Assembly (NCBI RefSeq): GCF_003851885.1
Contig: NZ_BHZE01000009.1
Location: 46,954 to 110,953, forward strand
DNA length: 64,000 nt
Direction: 5' to 3'
Origin: Thermaurantimonas aggregans
Lineage (GTDB): Bacteria > Bacteroidota > Bacteroidia > Flavobacteriales > Schleiferiaceae
The first letter of the stretch is position 1. Each line of letters starts with the position of its first letter. The position numbers and the translations under genes are program-made. This document shows positions 9,308-17,870 of this stretch, piece after piece. The notes beneath the pieces are model-generated. The model was not told the DNA's origin and made no database searches. It saw nothing but the letters and a program-made list of their open reading frames with translations.

Positions 9308-9915
9308 ATCTCTACAGCTACTATACATATAAAATCTTTCTTCTCAATATTGGTTAAATGAAACGATTGCAAATATTTTAAATAATCGATAGTTCCTTCT
9401 CCGTGTTCTGTATCAAACCAGCGTATTTTAATATTCGTTTTAAATTCTAATCCTTGCATATGTCCAGCTTTGTAAACGGCCTCTTTAGCACACCAAAGTT
9501 TAATTTTGTCTGTATTTGTTTTAATATTTAAAAGTTCTTCGGAGTTAGCAAATCTTTTTAAGATGTTGTCTTTAATACTTCTGTCATGTCGCTCAATATC
9601 AATGCCTACTTTTTTTGTTTTGTGATAAACTGCAGCTGCATATCCGTTTGTGTGGGCGATGCTTAAAAATCCATATTCAGTTCTAGGCGGCTTGTTTTCG
9701 AAGCATTCAAATTCAACTTTATGCTCAGTAACTTCCCGCGCACAGGCCCTACCAGCTAAAAATTCAAGTTTTTTTTCACCGTGAGTAAACGATTGTAACC
9801 TCTTGTGATCTTGTGCATTAAGAGGATATTTTTCAAGATAAAAACTTTCATCAGGAAGTATTCGACAAATTTTTGCATTAAGTTGATTTGTAACAAGAGA
9901 AAAGACGAATTGCAT
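9304..9915 (-). CDS. 4'-phosphopantetheinyl transferase (Sfp family)
   Basis: 203 residues. Transfers the phosphopantetheine arm of CoA to a serine of carrier proteins. Motifs: SIAHTNGYAAA near 85-95, GIDIER (Asp106 and Glu108 bind Mg) and WCAKEAVYK (141-149, with Lys144-Glu145 and Lys149), which is the Sfp/Gsp signature rather than that of AcpS. It is the first gene of the minus-strand operon, overlapping the TonB receptor by four bases. No polyketide or peptide synthetase is in the window, so its carrier is either the fatty-acid ACP or encoded elsewhere. Confidence 0.9.
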   Translation of the reverse strand: MQFVFSLVTNQLNAKICRILPDESFYLEKYPLNAQDHKRLQSFTHGEKKLEFLAGRACAREVTEHKVEFECFENKPPRTEYGFLSIAHTNGYAAAVYHKTKKVGIDIERHDRSIKDNILKRFANSEELLNIKTNTDKIKLWCAKEAVYKAGHMQGLEFKTNIKIRWFDTEHGEGTIDYLKYLQSFHLTNIEKKDFICIVAVEI

Positions 9916-9938
9916 GAATCACTTAAAATTAATATGTT

Positions 9939-9965
9939 CAAAGGTAGGCTTGGTCGATAGTTCAA
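9939..9965 (-). promoter_or_regulatory. Candidate promoter of the transferase-receptor-hemD operon
   Basis: On the minus strand: TTG at 9965-9963, 16-base spacer, then TACCTTTG (9946-9939), a perfect TAnnTTTG, 23 bases before the start at 9915. The spacer is slightly short. Confidence 0.45.
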
Positions 9966-9973
9966 TATTTTTG
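9966..9973 (+). promoter_or_regulatory. Candidate -7 element for the lamin-tail gene
   Basis: TATTTTTG, 10 bases before ATG 9984. It lies back to back with the minus-strand promoter in a 68-base divergent gap. No correctly spaced TTG is visible. Confidence 0.42.
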
Positions 9974-9983
9974 CCTAAGCGAT

Positions 9984-12569
9984 ATGAAGCCGCATATTCT
10001 CATCTTTTTTTTGTGCATAATATCGAATGCCGTTCATTCTCAACCAGTTTGGCAAGATAATTTCTCGGACGGCAATTTTACAGTAAATCCTCCGTGGCAG
10101 GGATTGACCTCTCACTTTAGAGTGCAAAATGAAGAATTACAGCTTTATGATACCACGTTAAGTGGAACTTCTTGGTTATCTACAGGCAGCACGGCAGCGT
10201 TTAATGGATTTTGGCAGTTTAAAGTTCGGCTAGAGTTTAACCCTTCTACTCAAAATTTTGCTCAAGTGTTCATTGTATCGAATCTGGCTGATGTATCTGG
10301 AGCAGTCAATGGGTACTTTGTGCGCATTGGAGGTACTACGAATAGAAGAATTAGTCTTGTTCGCCGTAGTGGCACAACTAATACGACTTTGATAGAATCG
10401 GTTGACAATGTTGTAAATACAAATGTGGTAAACGCCCGGATACGGGTTGAAAACAACAATGGGGTATGGACGCTGATGTTTGATACTTCCGCTTCAGTTA
10501 ATCCTAGTTATGTCGTTGCTGGTACTGCCTTTGATACGACTTTTAGACGTTCGTCTTTTTTCGGGGTGCTATGTCGTTTCACTTCTACGCGCTTCGATAA
10601 AATGTTTTTCGACGACTTTGTAATACAAGCCGAAGAATTTAAAGATACAGTGCCACCGGTAGTCACTTCAGTTGTGGCTTCTTCACCTACCCAGGTGGTA
10701 GTGCGGTTTAGTGAACCTGTATCAAATATTGCACTTCTTACCGGCAATTACTTCATTTCTGATGGCATAGGTGCTCCCATCACTGCCCAATTTTTACCGG
10801 GAAGCACTACAGAAGTTCTCTTATCACTTAGTGCCCCTTTACAAATTAATAAGTTGTATTCCATAAGAATAGAAGAAGTTACAGATTTGGCTGGAAATGA
10901 AATTAGCACGACGGTACTGCCGCTGGCTTACACTGTGGTAAAAGCTTTTGATGTGGTAATAAATGAAATACTTGCAGATCCAACACCAGTAGTAGGACTT
11001 CCTGATGCGGAATATATTGAACTGTACAACCGATTAAATGTACCAGTGTCTCTTGATGGCTGGCGATTAATGGTAAACAATACTTCAATTGCTTTAAACG
11101 GTGTAATACCTGCAGATTCCTTTGCTGTAATTACTCGTTCTCAGGCAGTTGCTCTATTTCCTGCAAACATTACTACAATTGGAGTTAATATGTCGAGTAC
11201 CCAGCTAACGAATTCGGGAGCTCGACTTCGACTGTTTAATTCAAACAATGAACTCATCCATTCGGTCACATATTCTGATCAGTGGTATGCATCATCTGCA
11301 AAAAGAGAGGGAGGGTGGTCATTAGAGCAAGTGGATCCTACTAATTTTTGTGGTCAAGAGCGAAATTGGCGTGAGTCCGTACATCCATCTGGGGGAACCC
11401 CAGGACGAAGAAATTCAGTTAATGCTCCTAATCCCGATACCCTTCCACTACGCATTACAAATTTTTCAATACCAACACCTACTCAAATTAGGTTGATTTT
11501 CAATAAATCCCTACACCCTTCCCCTGCTGTATTTCCCGATTTTTCTATAAAACCCGATCCTGGAATTTTAGCGGTTAACTACGACTCAGTACTTGAGAAT
11601 GCTTTGGTAATTGATTTAATCGACCCGCTTATTGAAGGTCTATTATATGAAATGGAGGCAACAGTTAGACCGATTGATTGTCAATTGGCGCAGGCATTAT
11701 CCGAAGTTTATTATTTTGGATTACCACTTGCACCTAGGCCAGGTGATGTGATTTTAAACGAATTGCTCTTCAATCAGCCTACTAATGGGGCCAAGTTTAT
11801 TGAGATAGTTAATACATCAACTAAAGTTTTAGACCTATCAAAAATCAAATTATCCAATGTAGAGGGAGGTCAATTTCAAAATATACAAGATATTACAGCA
11901 GACCCTATTTTGCTCCTTCCGGGTGCATATTTAGTGATTACAAATTCGATATCTGGAGTTCAAACTTTTTACAACACTGAATGTAATACGTGTTTTATTC
12001 AATCATCACTACCTACAATGAATATTGGGTCGGGCAATGTTGCTCTACTAAATGCTGATTTAGAAGTATTCGATTATTTCGAATACGAAGAAAAGATGCA
12101 TTCGCCGATGATTCGAAATCCGAAGGGAGTCTCTTTGGAAAGAATTTCATTTTCATCTCCTCAAAATGACAGCAGGTACTGGAAGTCAGCCGCACAACAA
12201 GTAGGATTTGCCACGCCTGGCTACAAGAATTCGCAGCAAGCAGTTGAAAGTAGTACAAATCAAGAATTAGAAGTTGTTCCAAAAACGTTTTCACCAAACA
12301 ATGATGGATTCAACGATTTTGTACAGATCCATTATCAGTTAGATGACAACAACTATGTAGGCACTTTACAGATTTCAGATTTGAACGGAAACCTAATAAA
12401 AACAGTAGCAGCTTCCGAATTGCTATCTGACAGCGGATATTTCGTTTGGGACGGCACGGATGAAAAGGGTAGAAAGGTTTCATTAGGCATTTATGTTGTA
12501 ATCTTTGACCTATTTCATCCCGAAAGGGGTAGAAAAATTTTAAAATCATCTGTTGGACTTACATATTAA
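9984..12569 (+). CDS. Secreted multidomain protein with two lamin-tail domains and a C-terminal sorting-like domain
   Basis: 861 residues. Signal peptide (cleavage about AVHSQ). An N-terminal beta-rich domain (about 22-215) starts with WQDNFSDGNF and resembles laminin-G/LTD-associated sandwiches. A bacterial-Ig-like domain (about 222-318) has VVRFSEPVSN. Lamin-tail domain 1 (about 322-475) has VVINEILADPTP. A second Ig-like domain (about 482-585) and lamin-tail domain 2 (about 590-755; VILNELLFNQPT) follow. The last 90 residues (TFSPNNDGFND, then a WDGTDEKGRKVSLGIYV stretch) resemble the gliding-type C-terminal domain used for type IX secretion. It is probably a cell-surface cargo protein. 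The ureohydrolase gene follows after six bases. Confidence 0.82.
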   Translation: MKPHILIFFLCIISNAVHSQPVWQDNFSDGNFTVNPPWQGLTSHFRVQNEELQLYDTTLSGTSWLSTGSTAAFNGFWQFKVRLEFNPSTQNFAQVFIVSNLADVSGAVNGYFVRIGGTTNRRISLVRRSGTTNTTLIESVDNVVNTNVVNARIRVENNNGVWTLMFDTSASVNPSYVVAGTAFDTTFRRSSFFGVLCRFTSTRFDKMFFDDFVIQAEEFKDTVPPVVTSVVASSPTQVVVRFSEPVSNIALLTGNYFISDGIGAPITAQFLPGSTTEVLLSLSAPLQINKLYSIRIEEVTDLAGNEISTTVLPLAYTVVKAFDVVINEILADPTPVVGLPDAEYIELYNRLNVPVSLDGWRLMVNNTSIALNGVIPADSFAVITRSQAVALFPANITTIGVNMSSTQLTNSGARLRLFNSNNELIHSVTYSDQWYASSAKREGGWSLEQVDPTNFCGQERNWRESVHPSGGTPGRRNSVNAPNPDTLPLRITNFSIPTPTQIRLIFNKSLHPSPAVFPDFSIKPDPGILAVNYDSVLENALVIDLIDPLIEGLLYEMEATVRPIDCQLAQALSEVYYFGLPLAPRPGDVILNELLFNQPTNGAKFIEIVNTSTKVLDLSKIKLSNVEGGQFQNIQDITADPILLLPGAYLVITNSISGVQTFYNTECNTCFIQSSLPTMNIGSGNVALLNADLEVFDYFEYEEKMHSPMIRNPKGVSLERISFSSPQNDSRYWKSAAQQVGFATPGYKNSQQAVESSTNQELEVVPKTFSPNNDGFNDFVQIHYQLDDNNYVGTLQISDLNGNLIKTVAASELLSDSGYFVWDGTDEKGRKVSLGIYVVIFDLFHPERGRKILKSSVGLTY

Positions 12570-12575
12570 ATTAAG

Positions 12576-13577
12576 ATGATAGATTTCGATCCAAACGGAC
12601 CTGCTCTTCACGACGGCATTTTCGGGCTTCCTTTTAACGAGCAAAATGCTGAGCTCATCATTTTACCGGTTCCCTGGCAAGTGACCGTAAGCTATGGCGA
12701 AGGCACAGCTGATGCCCCCGCTGCCATTAAAGAGGCATCAAAACAGGTTGATTTGTATCACCCATTGAATCCGGGAGCATGGAGAAAAGGAATTTATATG
12801 CCTGAGCCTTCGAGAGAACTCTATGAGAAAAGCTCCTTTTGGCGTGAGAAAGTGGCAGACTACCTCGATAATATAGCCACCGAAAAACCTGAAGATTCCT
12901 TTTTTAAGGCAGTCGATTCAGCTTGTGAAGAGTTGAATAAGTGGGTTCACGATCAAGCAACAAAATTTTTAAAAAAAGAAAAAAAACTCATCCTTCTCGG
13001 CGGTGATCATAGCACACCATTAGGATATATTCAGGCATTAACTGAGAAACATGAATCCTTTGGTGTACTTCAGATAGACGCCCATATGGATTTTCGAAAG
13101 GCTTATGAAGGATTTACGTATTCACATGCGTCGATCAGCTATAATTTTATGCAGCTTTCTGGAGTTTCCAAAGTCGTTCAGGTTGGGATTCGCGACTATT
13201 GCGATGAAGAATTAGAATTTGCTAAAAGTCTTGGCAATAAGGCAGAAATATTCTTTAGTTACGACATTCAAAAGAGAAAATACAGAGGTGAGAGTTGGGA
13301 TGCGATTTGTCAATCGATAGTTGAAAGTTTGCCAGAAAAGATATATATTTCATTTGACATCGATGGTCTAGATCCTAAACTATGTCCAAATACGGGTACT
13401 CCGGTACCGGGAGGATTGGAATTTGAGGAAGTTCAATATCTTTTGGAAAAAATAAAAAATTCTGGAAAAAATATCATTGGTGCTGATCTGAATGAAGTTG
13501 GCGTGTATGCCACAAGCGATTGGAATCAGAACGTAGGAGCTCGTGTACTCTACATGCTCTGTAACATTATTCTGTAA
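12576..13577 (+). CDS. Arginase/agmatinase/formimidoylglutamase-family ureohydrolase
   Basis: 333-residue binuclear-manganese hydrolase. Metal-binding motifs are present: LGGDHS (about 141-146), DAHMDF (about 168-173) and SFDIDGLDP (about 257-265), i.e. the His, DxHxD and SxDxDxxDP sites are intact. The N-terminus with GEGTADAP fits the ureohydrolase fold. The substrate (arginine, agmatine or formimidoylglutamate) cannot be settled by eye; no other hut or arg gene is nearby. It begins six bases after the surface-protein gene and may simply be read through from it. Confidence 0.88.
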   Translation: MIDFDPNGPALHDGIFGLPFNEQNAELIILPVPWQVTVSYGEGTADAPAAIKEASKQVDLYHPLNPGAWRKGIYMPEPSRELYEKSSFWREKVADYLDNIATEKPEDSFFKAVDSACEELNKWVHDQATKFLKKEKKLILLGGDHSTPLGYIQALTEKHESFGVLQIDAHMDFRKAYEGFTYSHASISYNFMQLSGVSKVVQVGIRDYCDEELEFAKSLGNKAEIFFSYDIQKRKYRGESWDAICQSIVESLPEKIYISFDIDGLDPKLCPNTGTPVPGGLEFEEVQYLLEKIKNSGKNIIGADLNEVGVYATSDWNQNVGARVLYMLCNIIL

Positions 13578-13754
13578 AATGTTATTTTTTTAAAAAAAAT
13601 GTGGCTACTTTTAGATAATTTTTTAAGTAATTCATTAAATTATTCAATTTGGTGATTTTTGTAAAGAGTTGGAAAACAATATGATAAGATTATTAAACTG
13701 AGATTTAATGATTTAAAAATTTTCCTTTTATACAATATTTAATGAAAGTATCTA

Positions 13755-13762
13755 TAAATTTG
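13755..13762 (+). promoter_or_regulatory. Candidate -7 element for the OmpA gene
   Basis: TAAATTTG, 19 bases before ATG 13782, in a 204-base AT-rich gap. No clear TTG upstream. Confidence 0.38.
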
Positions 13763-13781
13763 CCAAGTAAATAAAATCAAT

Positions 13782-15185
13782 ATGAGAAAAGTTTCACTCC
13801 TTGGCTTCGCTCTACTTTCTTTACATGTTTTTGGTCAGACAAATTATTTGGATGAGTACAGAACATGGTCAATCGGAGGTGGAATAGGTCACACATACAT
13901 GTTGGGTGATTTAAAAAGTTTTCAACAAGGTCGTGATCAGTATACCAGAGCTAATGCTAGAGGCGGATTTACTGTTGCTGGTTACGGTCATATTACGAAA
14001 TTCATTAATCCATTTTTCGGATTACAAGCAGCATTAACTGCTGGTAGAGTTACTGGTACCCCAGGAACCCAGTCAGGTAATATTCCAGGACGCCATTTCA
14101 TCGGCTCGATCATTGTACCTGAAATAAATGCTTCAATAAATTTTATTAATGCTTTTCGTATTGGAGAGGTACGACCGACAAAACACTCTTTTATTGGGTC
14201 TGTTGGATATGGTTTTGCAATTTATGATTATGAAGTTTACATAAATAATACCCCTACACCTAACTACACTGCAGGGTTTAATTGGAGACAAGCCGTAGCG
14301 GTTCCCGTGGGATTTAATTATAAATATAGACTATCGAATACCTGGGATTTTGATGCTGGAATAAAGGGATTTTTCTTTAATTCAGACCTGATTGATGGTA
14401 CTGTTTATGGATCAACAAATGATCAGGTGATTTTTACTTCAGTTGGAGCGACATATAATTTTGGAACAAAAGCTGGTAAAAAAGAATCTGTAGTTTATCG
14501 CTCACCAGTTTCTGATCTTTATGAATTTACAGCATCAGTGCGCAGAGATATGGATAAAATTACAAAGGATGATGATGGCGACGGTGTTCCAAATATGTTT
14601 GATAAGGAGCCAAATACTGCAAAAGGTGCTGTAGTAGATGGTGCTGGTCGTGCGCTTGATGTAGATGGGGATGGTATTCCCGATCATTTGGATGAAGATC
14701 CATTTTCACCTAAAGGCGCTAAAGTAGATAGCAAAGGTCGTGAACTTGATTCTGATGGAGATGGAGTACCCGACTCCCGTGATTTAGAGCCGAATACTCC
14801 AAAAGGTTCTCTAGTTGATGTTAGAGGTCGTGCAATTAAATCAGTTGGAGGAGGTTTAAACGATGCCTTCATTCCGCAAGTGTATTTTGCAGTAAATTCA
14901 GCATTAGTAACTTCAGCTAACGCTGAAAGATTAGCTGTGGTAGCCAGACTACTTAATGCTAACCCGGATATGAAATTAAAAGTTATTGGTCACACAGATA
15001 AAACAGGAGGGGAAGAATACAATAGAAGACTTGGGCAAAGAAGAGCTGATGCTGTTGTTGACTATCTAGTAAGAAATTTCGGTATCGATAAGTCGCGTTT
15101 TACAACCGAATCGGCAGGAAAGTCTCAACCTCTATCACCAAGACTTCTCAATATCAATAGAAGAGTAGAGTTCATTATTCAGTAA
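13782..15185 (+). CDS. OmpA-family outer-membrane protein with thrombospondin type 3-like repeats
   Basis: 467 residues. Signal peptide MRKVSLLGFALLSLHVFGQ, an eight-strand-like beta-barrel (about 25-230), three Asp-rich repeats (DDDGDGVPN, DVDGDGIPD, DSDGDGVPD; about 262-350) that are typical calcium-binding type 3 repeats spaced by PKGAxVD-like linkers, and a C-terminal OmpA peptidoglycan-binding domain (about 360-467; VIGHTDKTGGEEYNRRLGQR). It probably tethers the outer membrane to the cell wall. It stands alone, followed at once by a strong terminator. Confidence 0.9.
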   Translation: MRKVSLLGFALLSLHVFGQTNYLDEYRTWSIGGGIGHTYMLGDLKSFQQGRDQYTRANARGGFTVAGYGHITKFINPFFGLQAALTAGRVTGTPGTQSGNIPGRHFIGSIIVPEINASINFINAFRIGEVRPTKHSFIGSVGYGFAIYDYEVYINNTPTPNYTAGFNWRQAVAVPVGFNYKYRLSNTWDFDAGIKGFFFNSDLIDGTVYGSTNDQVIFTSVGATYNFGTKAGKKESVVYRSPVSDLYEFTASVRRDMDKITKDDDGDGVPNMFDKEPNTAKGAVVDGAGRALDVDGDGIPDHLDEDPFSPKGAKVDSKGRELDSDGDGVPDSRDLEPNTPKGSLVDVRGRAIKSVGGGLNDAFIPQVYFAVNSALVTSANAERLAVVARLLNANPDMKLKVIGHTDKTGGEEYNRRLGQRRADAVVDYLVRNFGIDKSRFTTESAGKSQPLSPRLLNINRRVEFIIQ

Positions 15186-15195
15186 AAATTGGATA

Positions 15196-15226
15196 AGAAA
15201 AGCCGGCCAAAGGCCGGCTTTTTTTT
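15196..15226. terminator. Bidirectional rho-independent terminator
   Basis: Perfect stem AAGCCGGCC / GGCCGGCTT around a three-base loop, with A-tract on the left and eight T on the right. It sits between the convergent OmpA and Hsp20 genes and can serve both. Confidence 0.88.
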
Positions 15227-15234
15227 ATACACTC

Positions 15235-15678
15235 TTATTTAATTTCAATCATTTTAGATGTAGAAACTTCAGCTTTTACTTTTTTTGGAAGTATGATGTT
15301 TAAAATACCATCTTTGTAATCTCCGCTGATCTTTTCTACATCGATTTCGTCTTCAGGTATTGTGAAAGATCTGCTGAAAGATTGATATACAAACTCTCTG
15401 CGAGTGTATTTATCCTTTTCTTCGTGTTCTTCTTTCTTTTCAAAACTTATTGTCAGAATACCTTTTTCAAGGTTTACTTTAATATCTTCTTTTTTGAGGC
15501 CTGGTATTGCCATTTCAACTTTATACTCTGTATCGTTTTCCTTGATGTTAACAGCAGGATAAGCAGGAGCTTTCGGGAAAGCTACAGGAATTCTGAAGAA
15601 ATCATCGTTAAAGATTTCATCCAGAATAGAGGGGATCATTCCAAATCCCATTGCAGGTCTTTTCATCAGTGTGCTCAT
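15235..15678 (-). CDS. Small heat-shock protein (Hsp20/alpha-crystallin)
   Basis: 147-residue ATP-independent holdase chaperone. The alpha-crystallin domain covers about 43-135 (VNIKENDTEYKVEMAIPGL, then YKDGILNIILPKK, the conserved GxLxIxLPK end) and the tail has the IEI form of the IxI oligomerisation motif. The N-terminal arm is short and hydrophobic (MGFGMIPSILDEIF). Single gene; 173 bases upstream to the next gene hold no recognisable -7 box on this strand, so it may use a stress sigma factor or repressor that I cannot identify. Confidence 0.93.
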   Translation of the reverse strand: MSTLMKRPAMGFGMIPSILDEIFNDDFFRIPVAFPKAPAYPAVNIKENDTEYKVEMAIPGLKKEDIKVNLEKGILTISFEKKEEHEEKDKYTRREFVYQSFSRSFTIPEDEIDVEKISGDYKDGILNIILPKKVKAEVSTSKMIEIK

Positions 15679-15851
15679 GGCTTTGAGGTTTTGGTTAGAC
15701 TACTTCACTCTATCCAATCTCTATACCTGAGCCATTTTTAGGAATTTTTGCCAGTTTTTTAATAGTTTTTCTAAAAAAAACTGAAAAAATGACTTAATTT
15801 GAGTGTAGTTTTTGGGAGTTATTCTGTCAAAAATTCCGATTTTTACGGCTT

Positions 15852-16793
15852 TTACACTTTCAGTTTATTGGTCAGTTTAGAAAGCATTTCTGAAACCATC
15901 TTTTCTAGGGTAAATCTTGGATTCCAGTTCCAGTCTTGTCTTGCTTGCGTATCATCAATTGACTGAGGCCAACTATCGGCGATGTTTTGTCTGAAGTCTG
16001 GTGAATAACGAATTTGAAAATCTGGTATATGTTTCTTTATTAAGGCAGCTAATTCAGAAGGTGTAAAATCAAAAGCAGAAATATTGTACGATGTTCTGGT
16101 CTTGATCGTTTCTGCTTCAGTTGTCATTAGTCGAATGGTTGCCTCAATTGCGTCGTCTATATACATCATGGGCAAACGGGTGTCTTCTTTAAGAAAACAG
16201 GTGTATGATTTGTTTCGTAAAGCTTCATAAAAGATTTCAACCGCATAATCAGTTGTTCCCCCACCTGGTTCAGCTTTCCAGCTTATTAAGCCTGGATATC
16301 GGACGGATCGAACATCTACCTTGTGTTTTTGATAATACCATTGGCATAATAACTCCCCAGCGTATTTACTAATACCGTAGATTGTAGTTGGCTCAATTAT
16401 AGTCGATTGAGGCGTATTTATTTTTGGCGTTGTAGGACCAAATATTGCGATGCTGCTCGGCCAAAAAATTTTTTTAATAAGACCCTCTTTTGCAAATTCT
16501 AAAATTGTAAAAAGTGTATCCATATTGAGCTTCCAGGCGAGTAATGGTTTTTTTTCGCCTGTGGCAGAAAGCATAGCTACAAGATGATAAACAGTGGTAA
16601 TTTTCTCATGAATGATTACCTCTTTAATGGCTTCTTTATCTAATGCATCGAGCTGAAGAAATTTACATTTGGGATTTTCAGGTATTTTAAGGTCTGAAGC
16701 AATTACATTTTCAGTTCCAAAGATTTCAATTAATTTTTCAGTCAAGTCTATTCCAACCTGACCAGCTGCACCTAAGATCAGAATTTTTTCCAT
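15852..16793 (-). CDS. tdh: L-threonine 3-dehydrogenase, NAD-epimerase type
   Basis: 313-residue extended short-chain dehydrogenase. The NAD-binding motif GAAGQVG is at 8-14, the catalytic SSIAIFG at about 116-122 and YGISK at about 142-146. The distinctive stretch RYPGLISWKAEPGGGTTDYA (about 163-182) is the mark of epimerase-like threonine dehydrogenases known from Flavobacterium and Cytophaga, which oxidise L-threonine to 2-amino-3-ketobutyrate. The gene has its own -7 element and a perfect inverted repeat just upstream, and the preceding gene is on the same strand 53 bases away. Confidence 0.85.
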   Translation of the reverse strand: MEKILILGAAGQVGIDLTEKLIEIFGTENVIASDLKIPENPKCKFLQLDALDKEAIKEVIIHEKITTVYHLVAMLSATGEKKPLLAWKLNMDTLFTILEFAKEGLIKKIFWPSSIAIFGPTTPKINTPQSTIIEPTTIYGISKYAGELLCQWYYQKHKVDVRSVRYPGLISWKAEPGGGTTDYAVEIFYEALRNKSYTCFLKEDTRLPMMYIDDAIEATIRLMTTEAETIKTRTSYNISAFDFTPSELAALIKKHIPDFQIRYSPDFRQNIADSWPQSIDDTQARQDWNWNPRFTLEKMVSEMLSKLTNKLKV

Positions 16794-16815
16794 TGGCTTG
16801 TTGTTTTCCCGCTTG

Positions 16816-16823
16816 CAAACCTA
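16816..16823 (-). promoter_or_regulatory. Candidate -7 element for tdh
   Basis: On the minus strand TAGGTTTG, 22 bases before the start at 16793. No TTG at -33; instead the spacer is filled by an inverted repeat. Confidence 0.42.
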
Positions 16824-16846
16824 CACATATACGTGCATATGTGTAG
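16821..16846. promoter_or_regulatory. Palindromic operator candidate upstream of tdh
   Basis: Ten-base arms CTACACATAT and ATATGTGTAG match perfectly across the six-base centre ACGTGC. The repeat touches the stop codon of the upstream epimerase gene (16847) and overlaps the -7 element of tdh by three bases. It has no T-tract, so an operator is a better reading than a terminator. Confidence 0.5.
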
Positions 16847-17863
16847 TTAGCTCATTTCCTTTTTCAATAGTTCGGCATAGATTGGTATACTTTGAGCTAA
16901 CGGAGTGTATTGAAAATGTGTTTTTTTCAAAATTTTAGTGCCATCGTACATGGTTCGATTCACAGCACTTTTTGCAGTTTCCTTGGTGATAAGTGGTTTA
17001 GCACCAGTGATTTTACTTCTTAAAAATTCCAGACGCCAGAAAATTTCTGAGGCAAGTTTTCCAATTTTTATGTGTGGTCTCTTTTTACCAAGTGCGTCAC
17101 AAATCATATTAAAAATTTCTCTGTACGAATAATTGTTTTCTACAAGAATAAATCGTTCGCTGTACAGTTTATTTTCAGTGAGCAGTATCATGGCTTTAGC
17201 CACGTCGTTTACATCCACAAAGCCATTTACTCCTTCGGTGTAAAAAGGAAAACCTTTTAAATATGTAGTAAAAAGTTTACCGCTTCCTTCATTCCAAAAT
17301 CCCGGGCCTAGGATAATTCCTGGATTGACAATACTCACTTTAAGACCTTCTTCTGCAGCCCTCCAAACAACTAATTCTGATAGAAACTTGCTAATGGCAT
17401 ATGGTGAATTGTTTGGGCTATCGGTCCATTGAATATCTTCATTGATGAGTGCTGTAAAATTAGTCGGCTTCCCTATGGCCGCAATAGAACTGCAATGAAT
17501 TATGGGTACTTGTGCGTGTTTTTCTTTTAATACAGCTACGAGATTATTGGTTATATCTTCATTGTAACGAATAATTTTCTCAGCATCCTCGGGGTCAAAA
17601 GAGACCATAGCTGCAGTGTGAAACACTACGTCAACCCCTCTAACGACTTCTTCTATATCTTGAATGTAAAGTAAATCTCCTTTAACCCACTCAATTTTCG
17701 AAAAAAGAGAGTTGGTAGTGTCGTAATAAGAAAAAACTTTTTTTGTCAGAGCTTTTCTTTCTTGCTTTCTAAAAAGCGCTTTTACTCCGTAGCCTTTTTG
17801 AAGCAAATGAAAACACAGGTGGGAACCGACCAGGCCAGTACCACCTGTTACAAGGGCTTTCAC
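16847..17863 (-). CDS. NAD(P)-dependent epimerase/reductase (dihydroflavonol-reductase-like)
   Basis: 338-residue extended short-chain dehydrogenase. N-terminal Rossmann motif GGTGLVG (7-13), acidic turn GDLLYIQDI, catalytic HCSSIAAIG (about 122-130) and YAISK (about 155-159), then NPGIILGPG (about 180-188), typical of the dihydroflavonol 4-reductase/3-beta-HSD-like branch. The substrate is unknown. It starts seven bases after infB, so it is the tail of the rimP-nusA-infB operon; its job there is not obvious. Confidence 0.85.
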   Translation of the reverse strand: MKALVTGGTGLVGSHLCFHLLQKGYGVKALFRKQERKALTKKVFSYYDTTNSLFSKIEWVKGDLLYIQDIEEVVRGVDVVFHTAAMVSFDPEDAEKIIRYNEDITNNLVAVLKEKHAQVPIIHCSSIAAIGKPTNFTALINEDIQWTDSPNNSPYAISKFLSELVVWRAAEEGLKVSIVNPGIILGPGFWNEGSGKLFTTYLKGFPFYTEGVNGFVDVNDVAKAMILLTENKLYSERFILVENNYSYREIFNMICDALGKKRPHIKIGKLASEIFWRLEFLRSKITGAKPLITKETAKSAVNRTMYDGTKILKKTHFQYTPLAQSIPIYAELLKKEMS

Positions 17864-17870
17864 AGTTCGA

